Shown here: positions 17,391-27,655 of the stretch, piece after piece
Layout: each line of letters begins with the position of its first letter
Numbering within the stretch: the stretch's first letter is position 1
Made by a program: the position numbers and the translations under genes
The notes under the pieces: model-generated
The model's input: only the letters and a program-made list of their open reading frames with translations
Told to the model about the DNA's origin: nothing
The model's database searches: none
Assembly (NCBI RefSeq): GCF_019219825.1
Contig: NZ_JAHUXH010000009.1
Location: 186,001-250,000 of the forward strand
Length of the DNA stretch: 64,000 bases
Reading direction: 5' to 3'
From: Streptomyces sp. TRM70350
GTDB taxonomy: Bacteria > Actinomycetota > Actinomycetes > Streptomycetales > Streptomycetaceae

Positions 17391-17433
17391 GGCCGCCCTT
17401 CCCCGACCACGGACGTAGCGGGGGAGGGCGGCC
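17391..17433 (+). terminator. Hairpin terminator after sulP
   Basis: GGCCGCCCTTCCCC and GGGGGAGGGCGGCC form a 14-bp stem with a 15-base loop and one wobble, starting 8 bases after the sulP stop and followed by TTT. Confidence 0.7.
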
Positions 17434-17980
17434 TTTCCGCGCGCGGGCCGGGCCGGGACACCGCCCCGACGACCCGGAGCCTGGTCCGCGCCACCTCGAT
17501 GCCGCTCCTCGGGGGCGAGGTTGCGGCCGCAGCTTCTGCCGGGTGCGGACGAGGTTTCCGTAGTGCTCGATGCGCACGGGACGGGGAGCCTCGATGTGGT
17601 AGCGGTCGGCGCTGAACCGCAACAACGTCTCGGGCCGGTGCGGATTGCGGGCCAGGGCGTCGTTCATCTGCGCAAGAAGACGCTCGGCCCGGCCCGCGTG
17701 CTTGCCCCGGTAACCGGGATCGCGACTCCGTCGGCTTCTCGAACAGTGTGCTGCGGCCCAGATCCGCCCTCACAGGCCCTCCTCAGCTCACGTCGATCGT
17801 CCATCACCCGATCGCTCCAGCAGCTGGCCCGGGCACATGCCACGCATGCATGGTCCGGCCAGCCGGATCCGTACCGCACGGCAGTGCCGAGGGTGTGGAA
17901 GAGGCAGGGGTGCGGGCGTCGGGAAAACAGAGCCGCACCCGCGGCGGCAAAGTCGCCCGAAGTGCCACACTCCGCGCTTC
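17434..17980. other. Stretch without an intact gene
   Basis: On the minus strand around 17720-17560 one frame reads smoothly (MNDALARNPHRPETLLRFSA, DRYHIEAPRPVRIEHYGNLV) and looks protein-like, but I do not recognise it and its end is lost inside unrelated sequence. Nothing else is supported. Confidence 0.35.
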
Positions 17981-18605
17981 ATGCCCGTCCCCCAGTTCCG
18001 CGCCGAGCTCGAAGTCCGTATCCCCGCCGACCGCGGACCCGGACGGTACGCCCGTTGCAGTACCGCCCAGCAAGAGCTCCAGAGCCGGCTCGACGCCCTG
18101 GGAGAGGCGGGCTGTGGTCCCGTCGTCGCGGAGAAGATCAGCACCCGGGGCATGGCCCGGCCGGAGTTCGTCAAGGCGATGGACTTCGCCCGCACCATCA
18201 GGAAGGCCGTCCCGCACCAGCGCGTGATGTTCACGGTGCACGAGATGAAGCGCCCGGGCCGCGGCGCCGAGCTGCTGACCATCGCCGAGGACCTGCGCCA
18301 CCACGACATCCAGCTGGAACTCCTCACCGGCCCCCTCCAGCAGTCCGAGCGCGAGTACATCCGGGAGAAGTCCCTCGAAGGCCAGGCGTCGGCCCGCGAG
18401 CGCGGCCGGCACGGCGGTCGGCCCGAAGTCGTCGACGACATGGCCGCCTACGCCCGGTCCTTGCGGGCCAACGGCGTCCCCGTGCCTCAGGTCGCCTGCA
18501 AGGTCCTCATCACCTCGGGCCAAGAACAAGGGCGAACACCCCTCGGTCGCCACGGTCTACCGCATTCTCGCCGACGGCGACGACGTCACCGACCCCACGG
18601 CCTGA
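17981..18605 (+). pseudogene. Serine recombinase/resolvase, deleted and frameshifted
   Basis: Resolvase-type recombinase. RYARCSTAQQELQSRLDALG carries the catalytic serine, though the usual N-terminal strand before it is altered. RVMFTVHEMKRPGRGAELL and REYIREKSLEGQASARERGR are intact family blocks. Between LELLTGPL and SEREYIREK about 22 residues are missing, and near 18518 a frameshift moves the C-terminal helix-turn-helix (KNKGEHPSVATVYRILADGD) to another frame, ending at TGA 18603. A dead relic of a transposon or plasmid resolution system. Confidence 0.75.
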
Positions 18606-18734
18606 GCAGAGTCCGGGGCCCCTACGACAGCGGTCGGCACCCACCGGGAACCGGGGCGTCAGTGTCGCGCGAGGGCCCACGTGTCGGTGGTACGGTCGCC
18701 ATGCTGGACCCATCCCAAGCCCCCGGGAGGGGCG

Positions 18735-18986
18735 ATGTTCCTTGCCGCGCTGATCATCCTGGGGTGCGCGGCCCTGGTGGCGGCTGTGGCGACCAGGCCA
18801 CCTGTCGGCTGGGGCTTCCGCTGGCGTTTCCCTCTGGTGGTCGTCCTGATCGCTGCGGCTGATGCCGGTCTCGTGGTGATGGCCGCCACTCGTTCGGACC
18901 GGCAGACCGGCCTGATCTCTCTCCTCGCGGCCGGGTTGCTGGTCTGCGGCACGCAGCGGCGCATGCGCGCCGTTCGCAGGCTCTGA
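18735..18986 (+). CDS. Small three-helix membrane protein
   Basis: 83 residues, MFLAALIILGCAALVAAVAT, then two more hydrophobic spans (LVVVLIAAADAGLVVMAAT and GLISLLAAGLLVCG) and a basic tail. GGGAGGGG lies 5 bases before the ATG. No family recognised. It converges on mgtE with only 18 bases between the stops. Confidence 0.65.
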   Translation: MFLAALIILGCAALVAAVATRPPVGWGFRWRFPLVVVLIAAADAGLVVMAATRSDRQTGLISLLAAGLLVCGTQRRMRAVRRL

Positions 18987-19004
18987 CTCCGTTCTGCCGG
19001 CTGG

Positions 19005-20372
19005 TCAGACTCCCAGCACGGCTTTCGCAGTCAGGAAGTAGATGATCAGGCCGGTGGCGTCGACGAGGGTGGTGACCATGGGGGCGGAGACGACGGCCGG
19101 GTCGATCCGCAGCCTCTTGGCCAGGAGCGGCATGGTGCCGCCGATGGTTGCCGCCCAGCCACAGATCAATACCAAGGTGATGCCGACTACCAGAGCGATC
19201 TTCGCGCTGACGAACACGGTGCCCACCACCAGCCCGAGTACGGCCAGCAGGGAGCCCAGGACCAGGCCCACCCGGCATTCGCGCCAGATCACCTTCAGCA
19301 GGTCCGACCCGCGGACCTCGCCGACCGCCAGGGCACGGACGCAGGCGGTGGCGGCCTGGGCGCCGGCGTTGCCGCCGGCGCCGATGAGCATGGGGATGAA
19401 CAGGGCGAGGGACGCAACTTGCTCCAAAGTGGCCTCGAACGCCTGGGTCACACCGACCGTGAGGGTCGCCGCGATCAGCAGCAGGCTCAGCCACATCGCC
19501 CGGTAACGGGCGAGCTGCCAAACGGATGCGGCCATGTAGTGCCCGGCCCACGGCGCGGCACCGGCCTGACGGGCCACGTCCTCGGTGTCGGCGGCCTCGA
19601 TGACCTCCACGGCATCGTCGATGGTGAACAGCCCGACGAGCCGGTCCTCGCTGTCGACCACGGGCAGGTTCAGGTCGTTGGTCTCCCGCATCAGCCGGGC
19701 CGCGGACTCGGCGGAGTCGGTGGCGTACGCGGAGGCCGGCTCGGTGACGACCAGCTTCGAGACCATGGTGTCCGGCGGGTTGAGCACCAGTTCGCGCAGC
19801 TCCACGATGCCGGTCAGCCGCCGCCCGGAATCGACCACGGGCAGTGTGTACACCGTCTCCGCGTCCGCTCCCTTCGCCCGTACGGTCCGCAGCGCCTGCT
19901 CAACGGTCAGATCCTGCGGCAGCGCCACCACCTCAGGGGTCATGTAGCGGCCGACCGAGCCTTCCGGGTAGCCGAGCAGTGCGGAAGTCATGCGCCGCTC
20001 GTTGGGGCTCAGCCCGGCCAGCACCCTCTTGGCGACCTTCGCCGGGGCCTCCTTCAGCATCCTGGCCCGGTCGTCGGGATCCATGCCCTCGATGAGATCC
20101 AGGAAGGAGCGGTCCCGCAGCCCTTCCAGGATCTGCTGCTGGTCGACCGGCTCCAGCTCCTCGAACACCGCCAGCGCCCGGTCCTTGTGCAGCAGCCGGA
20201 AGGCCACCCCGGCATCGACCGCGTCCATACGCGCCAGCTCATCGGCGATCACATGCGGCGGGTGCGTCTCGAGCCACTCCTGGGCGGCATCCAGCCGGTG
20301 CTCCTTGACGACGTCCTGCAATGACTCGGCAAGCTCCGTGCCCGGTTCGGGGGGCAGGTGTGACTGCGGCAT
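19005..20372 (-). CDS. mgtE: Magnesium transporter MgtE
   Basis: 455 residues in the full MgtE layout: N-terminal superhelical domain (about 30-130), two CBS domains (about 130-255; GYPEGSVGRYMTPE is the connecting signature) and five membrane helices with the pore motif LIGAGGNAGAQAATACVRAL. MgtE is a Mg-gated magnesium channel of the inner membrane; its cytosolic domains close the pore when magnesium is plentiful. It appears intact and monocistronic. About 230 bases of leader show a hairpin around 20430-20456 but no M-box core that I can recognise. Confidence 0.95.
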   Translation of the reverse strand: MPQSHLPPEPGTELAESLQDVVKEHRLDAAQEWLETHPPHVIADELARMDAVDAGVAFRLLHKDRALAVFEELEPVDQQQILEGLRDRSFLDLIEGMDPDDRARMLKEAPAKVAKRVLAGLSPNERRMTSALLGYPEGSVGRYMTPEVVALPQDLTVEQALRTVRAKGADAETVYTLPVVDSGRRLTGIVELRELVLNPPDTMVSKLVVTEPASAYATDSAESAARLMRETNDLNLPVVDSEDRLVGLFTIDDAVEVIEAADTEDVARQAGAAPWAGHYMAASVWQLARYRAMWLSLLLIAATLTVGVTQAFEATLEQVASLALFIPMLIGAGGNAGAQAATACVRALAVGEVRGSDLLKVIWRECRVGLVLGSLLAVLGLVVGTVFVSAKIALVVGITLVLICGWAATIGGTMPLLAKRLRIDPAVVSAPMVTTLVDATGLIIYFLTAKAVLGV

Positions 20373-21699
20373 GGCACATCCTCAGAGGCGGTGGACATCA
20401 GACGACAGGCACGAAGGGCACCGCCGGCACCGCTCTCCCAAAAGCGGAGAAGCGGCCCTACGCGGCGCCGGTATACGAACTAGGAGGCTCGCTGCGCATC
20501 ACAGCACCACCCCCTGCTCTCAGATCCACTGCCAGCACCCGCTCCACACTGAGGAGAACGCGATCGCAGGATACCGTGCGCCGCCATCGAGAACGGCAGT
20601 CCTCCTCACGGCGACCAGAGCCTGTTCGGCCATGGTCGAAGCCTTGCAGGGACCTCAGGCTCAGCCAGTGTTCCGCGAGCCCGCGTCCCATTCCCTGGCC
20701 GGCTGGCGCGTAGCCGCGTGCCACGGCGTATAGCGCCTGCCACGGCGTCAGCTCGACCAACCGGCCGCACTCGGCCTGTGCGACGGGGCGTAGTTCGCGC
20801 CTTCTTTCCCGAGCCTGCCCGCTCCCGTTTCCCACTGCCCAGTAAGGCCGCCAGGCGGTGCAGGCGAGCCCCGCGGCGACGGACCGGCAGGGGAACGACG
20901 GCCGGCCGGAGCGCCACCAACAGCTGGATCCCGATGTAGGCGACTCCGGCGACCGGCAGGATCACGGCGCACCGGGCGGCAAGCCGGCGAACCGGCTCCG
21001 GAAGCGGCTGCACGCGTCCAGCGTACGCATCGGATGCCCTGTCCTCGGCGAACGGCCGGCCCGGACGGCAGGCGTCAGCTCCGGTAGTGCCGGCCCTCTT
21101 GGGGCAGGCACTGGTGAACCCCTGCCGAGCTGCCGAGCCGTCGACCGGTGACCGCGGAAGGCGGTGGCCACTACGGCGTCCCCTATCGGCGGCCCGTCAG
21201 ACCGGTTCCGTTCGCATGGAACCATCCCAAAGTCAGGCAGAGGCGGCGCAACCGGCGAAGTGCCCGGTCCTCGCTCAATGAGAGCACGGAGTCCGTCGTG
21301 AGCAGGAAGAAGTCACTGTTCGGCCCATGCAGAAGCCTCAGCCTGCACGGGGGTCACGACGACTGGTTTCCCCATCTCGGAACGCGGGGAGTGCGCCCTC
21401 CGGCAGGCTGCTCAGGTCGGCCCCAATGGCCACTCCGAGGCGCCCCATGAGCGCCGGCTCGCTGCGGGCGAGCGCACCCTGCAGTCGCGCCCGCAGCTCC
21501 GTGTACGGCACAGGTGTGCCAGATCGTTGAGCAGCCATGCCAGGACCAACGAGACGGGCCGAGGATGCGCTGTACGCCGGACGGGCGGAGCTGCGAATGC
21601 GCCGCAGGGGACCGGCATGGCGGTGAGCTTCTTGGCGGTGGTGACGCCGGATTCAGCCGCCGCCGAGAAAGAGGGACAACTCGTCGATTCCGTCCTGGG
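20373..21699. other. Long stretch without an intact gene
   Basis: Holds the mgtE leader, a putative AI-2E-type remnant (20885-21013, listed separately) and, on the minus strand at 21538-21338, a 66-residue frame (PYTELRARLQGALARSEPAL, IGADLSSLPEGALPAFRDG) that looks protein-like but that I cannot name. No RNA gene seen. Confidence 0.4.
20885..21013 (-). pseudogene. Possible N-terminal remnant of an AI-2E/PerM-type membrane protein
   Basis: VRRLAARCAVILPVAGVAYI then GIQLLVALRPAVVPL matches the style of the first helix and following segment of AI-2E-family transporters. After that the frame is non-hydrophobic. Weak, based on one helix. Confidence 0.3.
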
Positions 21700-21976
21700 A
21701 GCTGGCTGGGTCAGGCGTGTGTGCAGTTTCTGGCTGGTGGACAACCTCACGGGGCAGGGGCACGTCGAGCGGGCAGGCGAGCTGTTCGAGAACCTGTGCT
21801 CCCGCACCAACCATCTGGGGCTGTTGCCGGAGCAGATCGATCCCTCGGACGGCACGTTCCTCGGTAACTTTCCGCAGGCCATCAGCCATGTCGGCCTCGT
21901 CTCCAGCGCGGTCGCGCTCGCCCGAACCGCCCGCGGGGCGCACCCGGAGCTTTCCACGGGGGCCTGGTTCACCTGA
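21700..21976 (+). pseudogene. C-terminal fragment of a glycoside hydrolase family 15 protein
   Basis: CSFWLVDNLTGQGHVERAGE, LFENLCSRTNHLGLLPEQID and GTFLGNFPQAISHVGLVSSA are the final block of GH15 glucoamylase/trehalase-like proteins, ending in a stop at 21974. The catalytic (alpha/alpha)6 barrel upstream is missing. Confidence 0.75.
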
Positions 21977-22237
21977 CCGGGCCGGCACGCCGACCGCCGT
22001 GAGACCGCCGGACCGCCACGGCTGTCCCGCGACGGAGGGACCGGCGGACGGATCCGCTCCCCGCCAGTGCTGCGGCGCGGTCGCGCTCGGAACGGCTGTG
22101 CGCCCGTCTGCCACACATTCGGGATTGATTGCCGCGATGCCGGGAACCCATGGCCGTCGATCGGTGTGCAGCCCAGGCCCTAGCTGTGCGGGAGTGCCGC
22201 GTGTCGGTGGGCCGGGTTCCAGTAAGGAGTTGGTGCG

Positions 22238-25099
22238 GTGCTGTTGCTGCTGGCTGCCCATGCGGGGGTCGCGGTGGCGATCCCCTGGTGGCAGCGGCGG
22301 CTGGGCCGTGCCGTGTGGGTCGTGGCGGCCCTGGTGCCGCTGGCCGCGGTGGTCTGGGCGTGCACGCGGGCGGCGCGGGTCCTGGACGGCGGGGAGTACG
22401 GGGAATCCCTGTCGTGGGCTGCGCCGCTGGGACTGACGGTGCACCTGCGGCTGGACGCCCTGTCCCTGCTGATGCTGTGGATCGTCGCCGGTGTCGGGGC
22501 CCTGGTGCTGCTGTACTGCGGGTACTACATCGAGCGGGACGCCGGCCGCCAGGCCGCGCTGCTGCTGGCCTTCGCCGGGGCGATGGCGGGGCTCGTCCTG
22601 GCCGACAACCTCTTCGTCCTGTACGTGTTCTGGGAGCTGACCACGATCGCGTCGTTCCTGCTCATCGCCGGGCGCGGGGAAGCGGCGGAGGAGCGGCGCG
22701 CCGCCCGGCAGGCGCTGCTGGTGACCGCGGCCGGCGGCCTGGTCATGCTGCTCGGCTTCGTCGTCCTGGGGCAGGCGGCCGGGACCTACCGGGTCTCGGC
22801 GATCGTCGCCGATCCCCCCGCAGGCGGGGCGGTGTCCGCGGCGGTGGTACTCGTCCTGGTCGGGGCGTTCGCCAAGTCCGCGCAGATGCCGCTGCACGGC
22901 TGGCTGCCCGCGGCCATGGTGGCTCCCACGCCGGTGAGCGCCTATCTGCACGCGGCGGCGATGGTCAAGGCAGGCGTCTACCTGGTGGCCCGACTGGCGC
23001 CCGCCCTGGCGGAGGTGGAGCCCTGGCGGCCGATGGTGCTCGCGGTGGGCCTGACCTCGCTGGTGCTGGCCGCGTGGCGGGCGCTGCGCGCGACCGACCT
23101 GAAGCTGCTGCTGGCCTACGGCACGATCAGCGAACTGGGCCTGCTCATCGCCCTGCTGGGGGCCGGAACGCGGACCGCCGCGCTGGCCGGGGCGGTGCTG
23201 CTGCTCGCGCACGCGGCGTTCAAGTCGGCGCTGTTCCTCACGGTCGGGATCGTGGACCACCAGACGGGGACGCGGGACATCCGGGAACTGTCGGGCCTGT
23301 GGCGCCGCATGCCGGTCCTGTGCGCGGTCGCCGTGCTCGCCGCCGCGTCGATGGCCGGTCTTCCGCCGCTGGTCGGCTACCTGGGCAAGGAAGCGTACTT
23401 CGAGGCGTTCCTGCACGGCACCCAGCTCGACGGGCACGGACCGCTGACGGTGGTGCTGCTGATCGGCTCCGCGCTGACCGTGGCGTATGCCGCGCGGTTC
23501 ATGCACGGGGCCTTCGGGGGGCGCCTTGGTGGGGCGGTGAACGCGGCCGAGCGCCCGGAGGCGGGGTTCGTCGCGCCGGTGGCCGTGCTGGCGGTCGCGG
23601 GTCTTGCCCTGGGCGTGGGATACGCGGGCACGGCGGCCGTCGTGACCGCCTACGCCGACGTCTATCCGCCCGGCGAGCAGGGGCCGTACGAGCTGTCCTT
23701 GTGGCACGGTTTCACGGCCGTGCTGGGCCTGTCGGCGCTGAGCCTGGTGCTGGGCGGTCTGCTGCATCTGGGCAGGCGCTCGCTGCCTGTCACGCGCCGC
23801 CTGCCCGACGTGCAGGGCGCCTTCGACCGCACTGTCGCGGCCGTCGACCGGCTGGCCCTGGCCGCGACCCGGCACACGCAGGTCGGCTCGCTGCCGCTCT
23901 ACCTGACGGTGCTGCTGACGACCGTGGTGGCGGTGCCCGGCGCGGCGCTGGCGGCCGCGGCGCCGGCGCTGGGCTCCCCGCGGCTGTGGTGGTCACCGGC
24001 CGAACCGCTGCTGGCCGTGGTGGTGCTGACGGCGGCCGCGGCGGTGGTGGCCACCCGGCACCGGCTGACCGGCATTCTCCTGGCCGGCGCCGTCGGCTAC
24101 GGGGTGGCCGGAGCGTTCGTGGTGCGGGGCGCGCCGGATCTGGCGCTCACGCAGTTCCTCGTCGAGACCATGACCCTGATCGTGGTGGTGCTGGTGCTGC
24201 GCCGGATGCCGGCCCGGTTCAGTCCCGGCCGGACGATGACCCGGGTGCGCCTGGTAAGGGCTGGCGCGGCTGGCGCTGTCGGTGTCCTCGTCATCTGCTT
24301 CGCGCTGGTGACGTCCGCCGCGCGTACGGCTCCGGCGATCTCGGCGGGGTACGCGGACCGTATGGCGGAGGCGGGCGCCGACAACATCGTCAACGCGATC
24401 CTGGTCGACTTCCGCGCGCTGGACACGCTGGGCGAGATCTCGGTGCTGCTGGTGGCCTCCGTCGGGGTCGTCAGTCTGGTCCGGATCGGTGGCCGCGGTG
24501 GGGTGCGGGCTCCTGACGGCGGAGACGGCGGACCCGGCAGCCTGTTCCCGACGGCGCACTGGGACGAGCCGGAGCAGACCTGGCTGTCCGGTGCGGGGGA
24601 GCGGCCCGGCGGTGAGCGTTCGATGCTGCTGGAGGTGGCCACCCGGTTGCTGTTCCCCTCGATCCTGGTGCTGTCGCTGTTCCTGCTGTTCTCCGGGCAC
24701 TACCGTCCCGGCGGCGGGTTCGCCGGCGGCCTGGTGGCGGGTCAGGCGTTCGTACTGCGGTACCTGGTGGGCGGGCGCGCGGATCTCGGGGCCGCCATAC
24801 GGGTACCGGCGGCTGCGGTCGCGGGCTCGGGGCTGCTGCTCGCCGCCGCCGTAGGGCTGTTCCCGCTGCTCCTCGGCGGCGCGCCCCTGGAGAGCGCGGT
24901 GGTGACGCTTCACCCGCCGGTGGTGGGCACGGTGAAGTTCGCGACCAGTCTGTTCTTCGACATCGGTGTCTACCTGCTCGTCGTCGGCGTCGTCCTCAAG
25001 TTGCTGTCGGCGGTGGGCGTCTCCCTCGGCCGGGACAAGGCCGGAGCGGACGACGCCCCGGCCACAGCCGGCGACGAGAAGAAAGGCGGGGCGCGGTGA
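22238..25099 (+). CDS. mrpA: Mrp Na+/H+ antiporter subunit A with fused B-type domain
   Basis: 953 residues. The first part is the NuoL-like MrpA channel: DNLFVLYVFWELTTIASFLL, then AFAKSAQMPLHGWLPAAMVA and ATDLKLLLAYGTISELGLL with the conserved lysines. The C-terminal 160 residues contain an MrpB-type domain (SGHYRPGGGFAGGLVAGQAF). No separate mrpB exists, so A and B are fused as in many actinobacteria. The GTG at 22238 follows AAGGAG. First gene of a six-gene operon with 4-base overlaps throughout. The complex exports Na+ in exchange for H+ and supports pH and salt homeostasis. Confidence 0.95.
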   Translation: MLLLLAAHAGVAVAIPWWQRRLGRAVWVVAALVPLAAVVWACTRAARVLDGGEYGESLSWAAPLGLTVHLRLDALSLLMLWIVAGVGALVLLYCGYYIERDAGRQAALLLAFAGAMAGLVLADNLFVLYVFWELTTIASFLLIAGRGEAAEERRAARQALLVTAAGGLVMLLGFVVLGQAAGTYRVSAIVADPPAGGAVSAAVVLVLVGAFAKSAQMPLHGWLPAAMVAPTPVSAYLHAAAMVKAGVYLVARLAPALAEVEPWRPMVLAVGLTSLVLAAWRALRATDLKLLLAYGTISELGLLIALLGAGTRTAALAGAVLLLAHAAFKSALFLTVGIVDHQTGTRDIRELSGLWRRMPVLCAVAVLAAASMAGLPPLVGYLGKEAYFEAFLHGTQLDGHGPLTVVLLIGSALTVAYAARFMHGAFGGRLGGAVNAAERPEAGFVAPVAVLAVAGLALGVGYAGTAAVVTAYADVYPPGEQGPYELSLWHGFTAVLGLSALSLVLGGLLHLGRRSLPVTRRLPDVQGAFDRTVAAVDRLALAATRHTQVGSLPLYLTVLLTTVVAVPGAALAAAAPALGSPRLWWSPAEPLLAVVVLTAAAAVVATRHRLTGILLAGAVGYGVAGAFVVRGAPDLALTQFLVETMTLIVVVLVLRRMPARFSPGRTMTRVRLVRAGAAGAVGVLVICFALVTSAARTAPAISAGYADRMAEAGADNIVNAILVDFRALDTLGEISVLLVASVGVVSLVRIGGRGGVRAPDGGDGGPGSLFPTAHWDEPEQTWLSGAGERPGGERSMLLEVATRLLFPSILVLSLFLLFSGHYRPGGGFAGGLVAGQAFVLRYLVGGRADLGAAIRVPAAAVAGSGLLLAAAVGLFPLLLGGAPLESAVVTLHPPVVGTVKFATSLFFDIGVYLLVVGVVLKLLSAVGVSLGRDKAGADDAPATAGDEKKGGAR

Positions 25100-25527
25100 A
25101 CCAGATCGACGTGACGATGTCCCTGATGGTCGGTGGTCTGTTCGCTGTGGGTTTCTACCTGATGCTGCAGCGGTCGCTGATGCGGATCCTCCTCGGGTTC
25201 ATCCTCATGGGGCACGGAACCAACCTGCTGCTCCTGGTGGCCGGGGGCTCGCCCGGTCGGCCCCCGGTGCTGGAGGGACAGACCACCGACCCGCCGCGGA
25301 TCGCCGACCCGTTGCCCCAGGCCATGGCGCTGACGGCGATCGTGATCACGTTCGGTCTCACGGCGTTCCTGGTGGCCCTGGCCTACCGGTCCTGGCGTCT
25401 GTCCGGGCACGACGAGGTGCGCGACGACGTGGAGGACCGGCGCATCGGCACCGTGTGGGAACGCGCCGAGGCCGACCCCGTCACGGACCGGACCACGGGC
25501 GGAGCCGCGCCGGGGGAAGACCGATGA
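25096..25527 (+). CDS. mrpC: Mrp antiporter subunit C
   Basis: 143 residues, NuoK-like with three membrane helices (SLMRILLGFILMGHGTNLLL and LTAIVITFGLTAFLVALAYR are family signatures). A charged tail of about 35 residues follows the last helix, longer than usual. GTG start overlaps the mrpA stop (GTGA). Confidence 0.93.
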   Translation: MNQIDVTMSLMVGGLFAVGFYLMLQRSLMRILLGFILMGHGTNLLLLVAGGSPGRPPVLEGQTTDPPRIADPLPQAMALTAIVITFGLTAFLVALAYRSWRLSGHDEVRDDVEDRRIGTVWERAEADPVTDRTTGGAAPGEDR

Positions 25528-27056
25528 CGGCGGCACTGCTCGCTCTGCCCGTGCTGCTGCCGGCTCTCGGCGCCGGTCTGTCCCTGCTCGGTATGCCGCG
25601 CACGGTGGTGCGCGGGCTCAGCACCGGCGTCCTCGCGGCAGTCGTCGCCTGCGGCGCGGCGCTCCTGGTGCTGGCCGACCGGCGCGGCCCCCAGGCCCTG
25701 CAGGTCGGCGACTGGCCCGCGCCCCTGGGCATCACCCTGGTGGCCGACCGGCTGTCGGCCCTGCTGCTCACCGTGTCGGCGCTGGTGGCGCTGGCGGTGC
25801 TGGTCTTCGCCATCGGCCAGGGCACCGCCGAGGACCGCCGCCGCTCGGCGGCGGTCTTCCACCCCGCCTACCTGCTGCTCGTCACGGGCGTGAGCCTGGC
25901 CTACCTCACCGGGGACCTGTTCAACCTCTTCGTCGCCTTCGAGGTGATGCTCGCCGCCTCCTACGTGCTGATCACGCTGGACGCGGACGAGAACCGCACC
26001 CGTGCGGGGATGACGTACACGATCGTCAGCCTGACGTCGTCGCTGCTGTTCCTGTCCCTGGTCGCCCTGGTGTACGCGGCGACCGGCACCGTCACCCTGG
26101 CACAACTGGGACCACGGCTGGCGGAACTGCCGGACGGCCTGCGCTCGGCCCTGGCCCTGCTGCTCCTGGCCGTCCTCGGCATCAAGGCGGCGATCGTCCC
26201 GCTGCACTTCTGGCTGCCCGACAGTTATCCCACCGCGCCCGCTCCGATCACGGCCGTGTTCGCCGCCCTGCTGACCAAGGTCGGCGTGTACGCCCTGCTG
26301 CGCACCCAGACGCTGCTCTTCCCCCGCACCGGTGTGTGGACGCTGCTCGCCTGCGCGGCGATCATCACCATGATCGTGGGCATCCTCGGTGCCATCGCCC
26401 AGGACGACCTCAACCGGCTGCTGTCCTTCACCCTCGTCAGCCACATCGGCTTCATGCTGTTCGGCCTCGCCCTGTTCGACACCCGCGGGCTGACCGGCAC
26501 CATCCTGTACGTCGTCCACCACATCGTCGTCCAGGCGGCCCTGTTCCTCGTCGCCGGTCTCGCCGTGCGCCGAGCGGGCACCGCCGCACTGCACCGCATG
26601 GCGAAGCGGCCGCCTCCCGGCGCGCTGGTCGTCGTGCTGTTCGCCGTCCCGGCTCTGAGCCTGTCCGGCATCCCGCCGTTCTCCGGCTTCGTGGCCAAGC
26701 TGGCCCTGCTGCAGGCGGGCGTCGCGCAGGGCGGGCCGACGGCGTACAGCCTCGCCGCGGCCGCCCTGCTCACCAGCCTGCTGACGCTCTACGCCATGAC
26801 CCGCGTCGGGACGTCGGCGTTCATGGGACGGCCACCGGACCCCGGGAAGGCCCGTCCCCCGAGGCCACCGGACGCCCGGCGTGCCCGTCCGCGCGGGACC
26901 CGGCTCATGCTCGCCGCCACGGCCGGTATGACCGCGACCGGGGTCGCGGTCGCAGTCTGCGCCGGCCCGCTCGCCCGTCTCAGCCAGCAGGCCGCCGACG
27001 ACCTGCTGCAACCGCGCGCCTACCGGTCGGCCGTCCTGGGGGAGGGAAACCCGTGA
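25524..27056 (+). CDS. mrpD: Mrp antiporter subunit D
   Basis: 510 residues, NuoN-like proton channel subunit. LTGDLFNLFVAFEVMLAASY, GIKAAIVPLHFWLPDSYPTA and LLSFTLVSHIGFMLFGLAL are diagnostic, with the lysine in the IKAAIVPLHFW helix. Start ATG overlaps the mrpC stop (ATGA). Near the C-terminus a Pro/Arg-rich loop (about 435-460) is longer than typical. Confidence 0.95.
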   Translation: MTAALLALPVLLPALGAGLSLLGMPRTVVRGLSTGVLAAVVACGAALLVLADRRGPQALQVGDWPAPLGITLVADRLSALLLTVSALVALAVLVFAIGQGTAEDRRRSAAVFHPAYLLLVTGVSLAYLTGDLFNLFVAFEVMLAASYVLITLDADENRTRAGMTYTIVSLTSSLLFLSLVALVYAATGTVTLAQLGPRLAELPDGLRSALALLLLAVLGIKAAIVPLHFWLPDSYPTAPAPITAVFAALLTKVGVYALLRTQTLLFPRTGVWTLLACAAIITMIVGILGAIAQDDLNRLLSFTLVSHIGFMLFGLALFDTRGLTGTILYVVHHIVVQAALFLVAGLAVRRAGTAALHRMAKRPPPGALVVVLFAVPALSLSGIPPFSGFVAKLALLQAGVAQGGPTAYSLAAAALLTSLLTLYAMTRVGTSAFMGRPPDPGKARPPRPPDARRARPRGTRLMLAATAGMTATGVAVAVCAGPLARLSQQAADDLLQPRAYRSAVLGEGNP

Positions 27057-27655
27057 TCCGTTCCCTGATCCGTCCGGAACGGGCCCGCCGGGGCGTGCGT
27101 CACCTGCCGATGATCGCCTGGCTGTGGATCCTGTGGGTCCTGCTGTGGGGATCCACCGGCGCGGTAGTCCTCATCGGTGGCCTGCTCGTCGCCGTCGGGG
27201 TGGTCCTGGCCTTCCCGCTGCCCGCCGTCCTGCCCGGAGCCGTACCCAGGCCGCTGCGCACCGTACGAGCGCTGGTCCATCTGCTCACGGACCTCGTCGG
27301 GTCGGGGGCCATCGTCGCCTGGCAGGTCGTCCGCCACGGCAGGAATACCTCCTCGGCGATCATCGAAGTCCCCTTGCACGTCGACAGCGACCTGCTGATC
27401 ACAGCCGTCGCCGAACTCACCACCATGACCCCCGGAACCCTCGTGGCGGAGATCGACCGGCGCCGCAAACGCCTGTACGTGCACGCGCTGCCGATCCGCG
27501 ACCTGCACGACATCACCCATCGGCGGGACCAAGTACAGGCCGCGGAGGGCCGGGTCGCACGCGCCGTCGGCCACCGCCACAGCGCCGACCAACTCGGACC
27601 GGAAGCAGGTCCTCCGGGCACCACCCCGCGACGCATCCGAAGGAGGAAACCATGA
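27053..27655 (+). CDS. mrpE: Mrp antiporter subunit E
   Basis: 200 residues with two to three N-terminal helices and a cytosolic domain containing ELTTMTPGTLVAEIDRRRKR and LYVHALPI, the MrpE hallmark. GTG start overlaps mrpD (GTGA). The C-terminal 35 residues are a basic extension. Confidence 0.93.
   Translation: MIRSLIRPERARRGVRHLPMIAWLWILWVLLWGSTGAVVLIGGLLVAVGVVLAFPLPAVLPGAVPRPLRTVRALVHLLTDLVGSGAIVAWQVVRHGRNTSSAIIEVPLHVDSDLLITAVAELTTMTPGTLVAEIDRRRKRLYVHALPIRDLHDITHRRDQVQAAEGRVARAVGHRHSADQLGPEAGPPGTTPRRIRRRKP

Noticed and set aside
15887..17773. 628-codon minus-strand frame across sulP
   Set aside because: Asp/Gly/His-rich shadow of the SulP gene; no ribosome site or domains.
20373..20605. 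Possible M-box (magnesium) riboswitch before mgtE
   Set aside because: There is a GAGCCTCCT-like string and a hairpin, but the conserved M-box core segments are not present. Needs an Infernal/Rfam search; I do not call it.
22129..24516. 795-codon plus-strand frame overlapping mrpA
   Set aside because: It is an out-of-frame reading of mrpA; the mrpA frame has all family motifs and operon overlaps.
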